From an uncultured Oscillospiraceae bacterium (GTDB lineage: Bacteria > Bacillota > Clostridia > Oscillospirales > Ruminococcaceae): DNA of 9,460 nt. Below the pieces are notes generated by a model. The model ran no database searches and was not told the DNA's origin. It saw only the letters and a list, made by a program, of their open reading frames with translations. The DNA lies in contig USNZ01000028.1 of the NCBI GenBank assembly GCA_900556255.1, positions 1 through 9,460 of the forward strand, in the 5' to 3' direction. Shown here piece after piece: positions 6,794-9,460 of the stretch. How positions within the stretch are numbered: position 1 is the stretch's first letter; each line of letters opens with the position of its first letter. The translations under genes were made by a program, and so were the position numbers.

Positions 6794-7534
6794 GTGAACG
6801 CACAATGTATCATGTTATGCTCCGGCAAGGGCGGCACCGGCAAAAGCACGGTTTCAGTGCTTTTGGGGGCGAGCCTGGCACGGCTGGGCCGCAAGGTACT
6901 GCTGATCGAACTGGATTCCGGCCTGCGCAGTGTGGACATTATTGCCGGCGTGTACGGGCGCACCGTCTATGATATAGAGGACGTCCTGTGCGGCCGATGC
7001 GAGGGCGGCAAGGCCATTGTGCCCAGCCCCCTGTACACGGGGCTTTCGGTCATAAGCGCCCCCTACGAGGGCGGCGAGGTTCTTGCCGCGCCCCTGGGCA
7101 AATTGGTAGCTGCCATGCGCCCCTATTTCGATTTTATCCTGCTGGACACCGCCGCCGGTATGGGCGCGCCGTTTACGGCCGCCGACCGCATTGCGGACAA
7201 GGCGCTTTTGGTTCTGACGCCCGACCCCGTGGCCCTGCGCGACGGAAAGATCGTGGCGGATCGGCTGCTTGCCTCCACGCGCGAGCAGGACGCCGTGCGC
7301 CTGGTCATGAACCGCGTCACGCGCGACAGCTTCGGCAAGCGCGCTGCCGTGGCCGATTTGGACGAGTGCATTGACACCGTGGGTGCCCAACTTTTGGCCG
7401 TGATACCCGAAAGCAAGCCTTTGCAGCTGGCGGGTGCCAACGGCAGCGTGCCCCCCGCCGCAGACCCGGCGGTGATTGCCGGGCAGGCTATGGCAAAAAG
7501 ACTTTGCGGGCAAAGGGTCCCGCTTACTTATTAA
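6794..7534 (+). CDS. minD: MinD-like septum-site ATPase lacking the membrane-targeting tail
   Basis: A 246-residue P-loop ATPase of the MinD/ParA (SIMIBI) class; MinD normally binds the membrane as an ATP dimer and positions the division septum with MinC. Visible: deviant Walker A SGKGGTGKST at 10-19 (signature lysine K12, P-loop K17), the switch segment ELDSGLRSVD at 39-48 with the MinD-typical GLRxxD, the MinD-like RTVYDIEDVLCG block at 56-67, and Walker B FDFILLDTAAG at 112-122, where the family usually has DSPAG. The nucleotide-base region follows in LVMNRVTRD. The protein ends about six residues after the AMAKRLCGQRVP segment, exactly where MinD normally continues into its basic amphipathic membrane-targeting helix, so that helix is missing. 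The GTG at 6794 has GGGAGG six bases upstream; the in-frame GTG at 6761 has no such site. No minC or minE adjoins it; mgsA follows after 39 bases. It could instead be a MinD-derived ParA-like protein with another role. Confidence 0.8.
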   Translation: MNAQCIMLCSGKGGTGKSTVSVLLGASLARLGRKVLLIELDSGLRSVDIIAGVYGRTVYDIEDVLCGRCEGGKAIVPSPLYTGLSVISAPYEGGEVLAAPLGKLVAAMRPYFDFILLDTAAGMGAPFTAADRIADKALLVLTPDPVALRDGKIVADRLLASTREQDAVRLVMNRVTRDSFGKRAAVADLDECIDTVGAQLLAVIPESKPLQLAGANGSVPPAADPAVIAGQAMAKRLCGQRVPLTY

Positions 7535-7573
7535 AATATACGGCAGTTTGGCCGACAAGGATGGTGGCTTTTT

Positions 7574-7987
7574 ATGACGATCGCACTGATTGCGCATGAT
7601 TCCAAAAAAGAGCTTATGGCGGATTTTTGCCGCGCGTATAAGCATATCCTTTCCCAGCATACCCTGATCGCAACCGGCACGACCGGGCATTTGGTGGAAG
7701 AAAAGGCCGGGCTGCCCGTGCAGAAGTTTATGTCCGGCAGCCTGGGCGGCGACCAGCAGATCATGACCCGCATCGCCTGCAACGAGGTAGATATGCTGCT
7801 GTTTTTGCGCGACCCCATCAGTGCAAAGCCCAACGAACCGTTTGAAATGCAGCTGCTGCGTGTCTGCGATGTGCACAACGTACCCGCCGCCACCAACATT
7901 GCCACCGCTGAAATGCTGGTGCTGGGCTTGGGCCGCGGCGATTTGGATTGGCGCACCATCATTCCCCCGCAGCAGCTGCAGGTATAA
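7574..7987 (+). CDS. mgsA: Methylglyoxal synthase
   Basis: A 137-residue cytoplasmic lyase that converts dihydroxyacetone phosphate to methylglyoxal and phosphate, a bypass that relieves sugar-phosphate excess. Family signatures: IALIAHDSKK at 3-12 (H8, D9), ATGTTGHL at 33-40 (phosphate binding), SGSLGGDQQI at 54-63 with the catalytic-base aspartate D60 (E. coli D71), RDP at 79-81 (D80, E. coli D91) and VPAATNIATAEML at 103-115. The length is as in Bacillus enzymes. Oddities: where the E. coli and Bacillus enzymes read PHxPD, this one reads PNEPF, so N87 and F90 replace active-site His98 and Asp101; the SGP of the GGD loop is SGS. The ATG at 7574 is preceded by AAGG and GGTGG boxes. It lies 39 bases after minD, so it is probably the last gene of that transcript, ending at the terminator at 8036-8073. 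Confidence 0.93.
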   Translation: MTIALIAHDSKKELMADFCRAYKHILSQHTLIATGTTGHLVEEKAGLPVQKFMSGSLGGDQQIMTRIACNEVDMLLFLRDPISAKPNEPFEMQLLRVCDVHNVPAATNIATAEMLVLGLGRGDLDWRTIIPPQQLQV

Positions 7988-8035
7988 GCAATTTTTTGTC
8001 AGCGCCGCGTGTGCAGCGTACAGATTTCAGAGTTC

Positions 8036-8073
8036 AAAAACGGTGTGTCCGCCAGGCGGGCGCACCGTTTTTT
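8036..8073 (+). terminator. Bidirectional rho-independent terminator after mgsA
   Basis: A 12-base-pair stem (8041-8052 with 8056-8067, two G-T pairs) has a CAG loop and is followed by six T (8068-8073). The five A before the stem (8036-8040) give a T-run on the other strand as well, so it can also stop minus-strand transcripts that pass the HU terminator. Confidence 0.85.
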
Positions 8074-8082
8074 GCGCACAAA

Positions 8083-8118
8083 ACTAAAAGGGCCTTTCCC
8101 TGTTCGGGAAAGGCCCTT
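8083..8118 (-). terminator. Rho-independent terminator of the HU gene
   Basis: A perfect 13-base-pair stem (8088-8100 with 8106-8118) has a five-base loop (TGTTC on the plus strand). Read on the minus strand the stem is followed by TTAGTTTTG. It lies about 20 bases after the HU stop codon. Confidence 0.8.
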
Positions 8119-8137
8119 AACAACTTCGGTCTTGTGA

Positions 8138-8413
8138 TTACTTGGCAACTTTGTCCTTCAGGCGGCCGCTGGCTTTGAAGCCGGGGATGGCAGTCGGCTC
8201 CAGCTTGCTGGTGACCTTGGTCTTGGGGTTGGTGAAGTTCTTGGTCTGGCGCTCGCGCATTTCAAAGCGGCCGAAACCGGCGATGGTAACCTTGTCGCCA
8301 CTCTTCAGCACATCACCGATGGTGCCGAAGATGCCGTCCATAACCTTTTCTACTTCATTGCAGGACAGGTTGGTTTCGTTTGCCACTTTAGTAATCAACT
8401 GAGATCTGGTCAT
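8138..8413 (-). CDS. HU-family DNA-binding protein
   Basis: A 91-residue histone-like nucleoid protein that binds and bends DNA as a dimer. It has the HU fold in order: N-terminal helices (TRSQLITKVANETNLSCNEV, then the dimerisation helix to about residue 37), GDKVTIAGFGRFEMRER at 39-55, the DNA-embracing arm with N62-P63 (P63 is the intercalating proline), and the C-terminal FKASGRLKDKV helix. The arm is unusual: the arginine-glycine-rich stretch normally before NP (RxGRNP) is KNFTNP here, and the far side reads KVTSKLEP. The ATG at 8411-8413 has GGGAG about 11 bases upstream. It is monocistronic, with its own promoter (8469-8497) and terminator. The chromosomal context fits a housekeeping HU rather than IHF. 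Confidence 0.92.
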   Translation of the reverse strand: MTRSQLITKVANETNLSCNEVEKVMDGIFGTIGDVLKSGDKVTIAGFGRFEMRERQTKNFTNPKTKVTSKLEPTAIPGFKASGRLKDKVAK

Positions 8414-8468
8414 AATTTCATTAACTCCCTATCACTTAGGCATATTGCCCAGAATTGTTACGTTCCAT

Positions 8469-8497
8469 ATTATAGAGAAAATTGTGCGCAGAATCAA
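8469..8497 (-). promoter_or_regulatory. Sigma-A promoter of the HU gene
   Basis: On the minus strand: TTGATT (8492-8497), a 17-base spacer, and a perfect TATAAT (8469-8474), with T/A-rich sequence upstream. It ends 55 bases before the HU ATG. This is the best promoter in the window, as expected for an abundant nucleoid protein. Confidence 0.8.
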
Positions 8498-8581
8498 GCG
8501 TTTTTTACCAATTCCACACAAAATCGTCAAATGCCATAAAAAACATGGTAAATTTTGTTGAAAATTTCGTCACTTGGTGGA

Positions 8582-8595
8582 TTGAAATATTTCAA
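8582..8595. repeat. Perfect 14-base palindrome TTGAAATATTTCAA
   Basis: A perfect inverted repeat lies in the AT-rich gap between the end of carB and the HU promoter, about 85 bases upstream of the HU -35 box. A half-site-like TTGAAAATTTCG occurs at 8559-8570. It has no GC-rich stem or T-run, so it is more like a protein-binding site than a terminator. Confidence 0.4.
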
Positions 8596-8617
8596 ACCGA
8601 TACATCGTGCTTTTTTG

Positions 8618-8649
8618 ACGCAAAAGCCCGCGCCCTTGCGGGCGCGGGC
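8618..8649 (-). terminator. Rho-independent terminator of carB
   Basis: A perfect ten-base-pair, all-GC stem (8626-8635 with 8640-8649) has a four-base loop. Read on the minus strand it is followed by TTTTGCG. It lies 12 bases after the carB stop codon. Confidence 0.8.
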
Positions 8650-8661
8650 ACAGGGTTCTCT

Positions 8662-9460
8662 TTACTTGCCGGCAGCGGCGTCGCGGTGCAGGGCTGCCAC
8701 GTCCACCAGCTCCATTTCGCTGATGTCATGGTCGCCGCGCAGGGCATCCACCAGCACGCGGGCGGTGTCCATGGCCGTGATGGTCGGGATGGACAACTCG
8801 GTCGCCTTGCGGCGGAACTTGACGGAATCACGGTGCGGGTCGCGGCCGTGCGGGCTGGTGGAAATGATGTAGTCCACCAGGCCGCTTTCCAGCAGATCCA
8901 GCACGTTGGGGCGCGCCTCGCTCATCTGGCGCACGACGCTGCAGGGCACCATCTGGCCGTTGAGGAACTTGGCGGTGCCGGGGGTACCGTAGATCTTGTA
9001 GCCGTAGTCGTGCAGCTTCCAGGCCAGCTCGGCAGCCTCGGGCTTGTCGCTGTCCTTGACCGAGATGATCACACAGGAGCCGGGGCCGGGGGTCTTGAAC
9101 TGGTAACCGGCAGCCACAAGGCCCTTCATCATCGCCTCGTGGAAGTTGGGCGCAATGCCCAGCACCTCGCCGGTGGACTTCATCTCGGGTCCCAGCATGG
9201 TGTCCACGCCGTGCAGCTTCAGGAAGCTGTACACAGGCACCTTGATGGCGGTGTAGGGGCTTTGGCCGTTGCGCCACAGGCCGGTGCCGTAGCCCATATC
9301 CTTGAGCTTTTCGCCCAGGGTGCAGCGCACCGCCAGATCGACCATGGGTACGCCGGTAACCTTGGAGATGTAGGGCACGGTACGGGAGGAACGGGGGTTG
9401 ACCTCGATGACATAGACCTTGCCGTTGGAAACAGCGTACTGGACATTGACCAGACCGGTG
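8662..9460 (-). CDS. carB: Carbamoyl-phosphate synthase large subunit, C-terminal part (cut by window edge)
   Basis: The last 265 codons of CarB, open to the right edge (first complete codon at 9457-9459); about three quarters of the roughly 1070-residue protein lies outside. CarB uses ammonia, bicarbonate and two ATP to make carbamoyl phosphate for arginine and pyrimidine synthesis. The visible part begins in the second ATP-grasp domain with NVQYAVSNGKVYVIEVNPRS, where the EVNPR residues bind metal and ATP, followed by TVPYISKVTGVP. The GPEMKSTGEVLGIAPNFHEA segment closes the synthetase domain. From about visible residue 128 (CVIISVKDSD) to the end is the MGS-like allosteric domain, with YGTPGTAKFL, IISTSPHG and the helix TAMDTARVLVDAL. 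The reading frame is intact and ends with TAA at 8662-8664. It is followed by its own terminator, and the small subunit gene would be expected upstream, outside the window. Confidence 0.95.
   Translation of the reverse strand, partial: TGLVNVQYAVSNGKVYVIEVNPRSSRTVPYISKVTGVPMVDLAVRCTLGEKLKDMGYGTGLWRNGQSPYTAIKVPVYSFLKLHGVDTMLGPEMKSTGEVLGIAPNFHEAMMKGLVAAGYQFKTPGPGSCVIISVKDSDKPEAAELAWKLHDYGYKIYGTPGTAKFLNGQMVPCSVVRQMSEARPNVLDLLESGLVDYIISTSPHGRDPHRDSVKFRRKATELSIPTITAMDTARVLVDALRGDHDISEMELVDVAALHRDAAAGK

Noticed and set aside
6688..8570. Ten-base match AAAATTTCGT shared by the minD and HU upstream regions (6688-6697 and 8561-8570)
   Set aside because: Both regions are very AT-rich and the match has no symmetry or common position relative to the promoters, so chance is the simplest explanation.
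7574..9460. Possible functional link between methylglyoxal synthase and the MGS-like domain of CarB nearby
   Set aside because: The two share a fold but are on opposite strands, separated by an independent HU gene and several terminators; proximity looks coincidental.

Overview
The window looks like chromosomal DNA of an anaerobic low-GC-phylum (Firmicutes/Bacillota) gut bacterium, most likely Oscillospiraceae/Ruminococcaceae (a Faecalibacterium, Subdoligranulum or Gemmiger type). This is inferred from GC-rich genes separated by AT-rich promoters with clear sigma-A boxes, purine-rich AGGAGG-like ribosome sites, frequent GTG starts, and the combination of an XpaC/TelA pair, a clostridial-type mreC-PBP2-minD-mgsA order and a family-6 hypoxanthine-DNA glycosylase. 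No rRNA, tRNA, CRISPR, insertion sequence or phage gene was seen.

Layout. Positions 55-2543 (minus strand) hold a three-gene operon read xpaC, telA, then a LemA-like gene: two predicted membrane proteins flanking a soluble TelA-family protein, behind a good promoter at 2576-2604. Positions 2642-3964 (minus strand) hold a two-gene unit, a Cof-type HAD phosphatase followed three bases later, in the same frame, by a DNA-deoxyinosine glycosylase. Facing away from it on the plus strand (4060-7987) is a cell-shape/division cluster: a short MreC-like protein, a class B penicillin-binding protein (PBP2/MrdA-like), a MinD-like ATPase without a membrane-targeting tail, and methylglyoxal synthase. It closes with a bidirectional terminator at 8036-8073. 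On the minus strand at the right end are an HU-family protein (8138-8413) with its own promoter and terminator, and the C-terminal part of carB (8662 to the edge) with its own terminator.

How the genes fit together. MreC and PBP2 belong to the elongasome that builds the side wall, and MinD places the division site. The usual partners mreB, mreD, minC, minE and rodA are not interleaved here, so the cluster is a contracted version of the classical locus. The xpaC-telA-lemA unit is probably a membrane/envelope stress module of unknown biochemistry. The remaining genes are housekeeping: base-excision repair, phosphate ester hydrolysis, methylglyoxal bypass, nucleoid structure and carbamoyl phosphate synthesis. 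I see no clearly new defence or mobile system. The most noteworthy points are the contracted shape/division cluster with its tail-less MinD, a methylglyoxal synthase with altered active-site positions, and unusually cysteine-rich extracytoplasmic domains in the MreC-like protein and the PBP.
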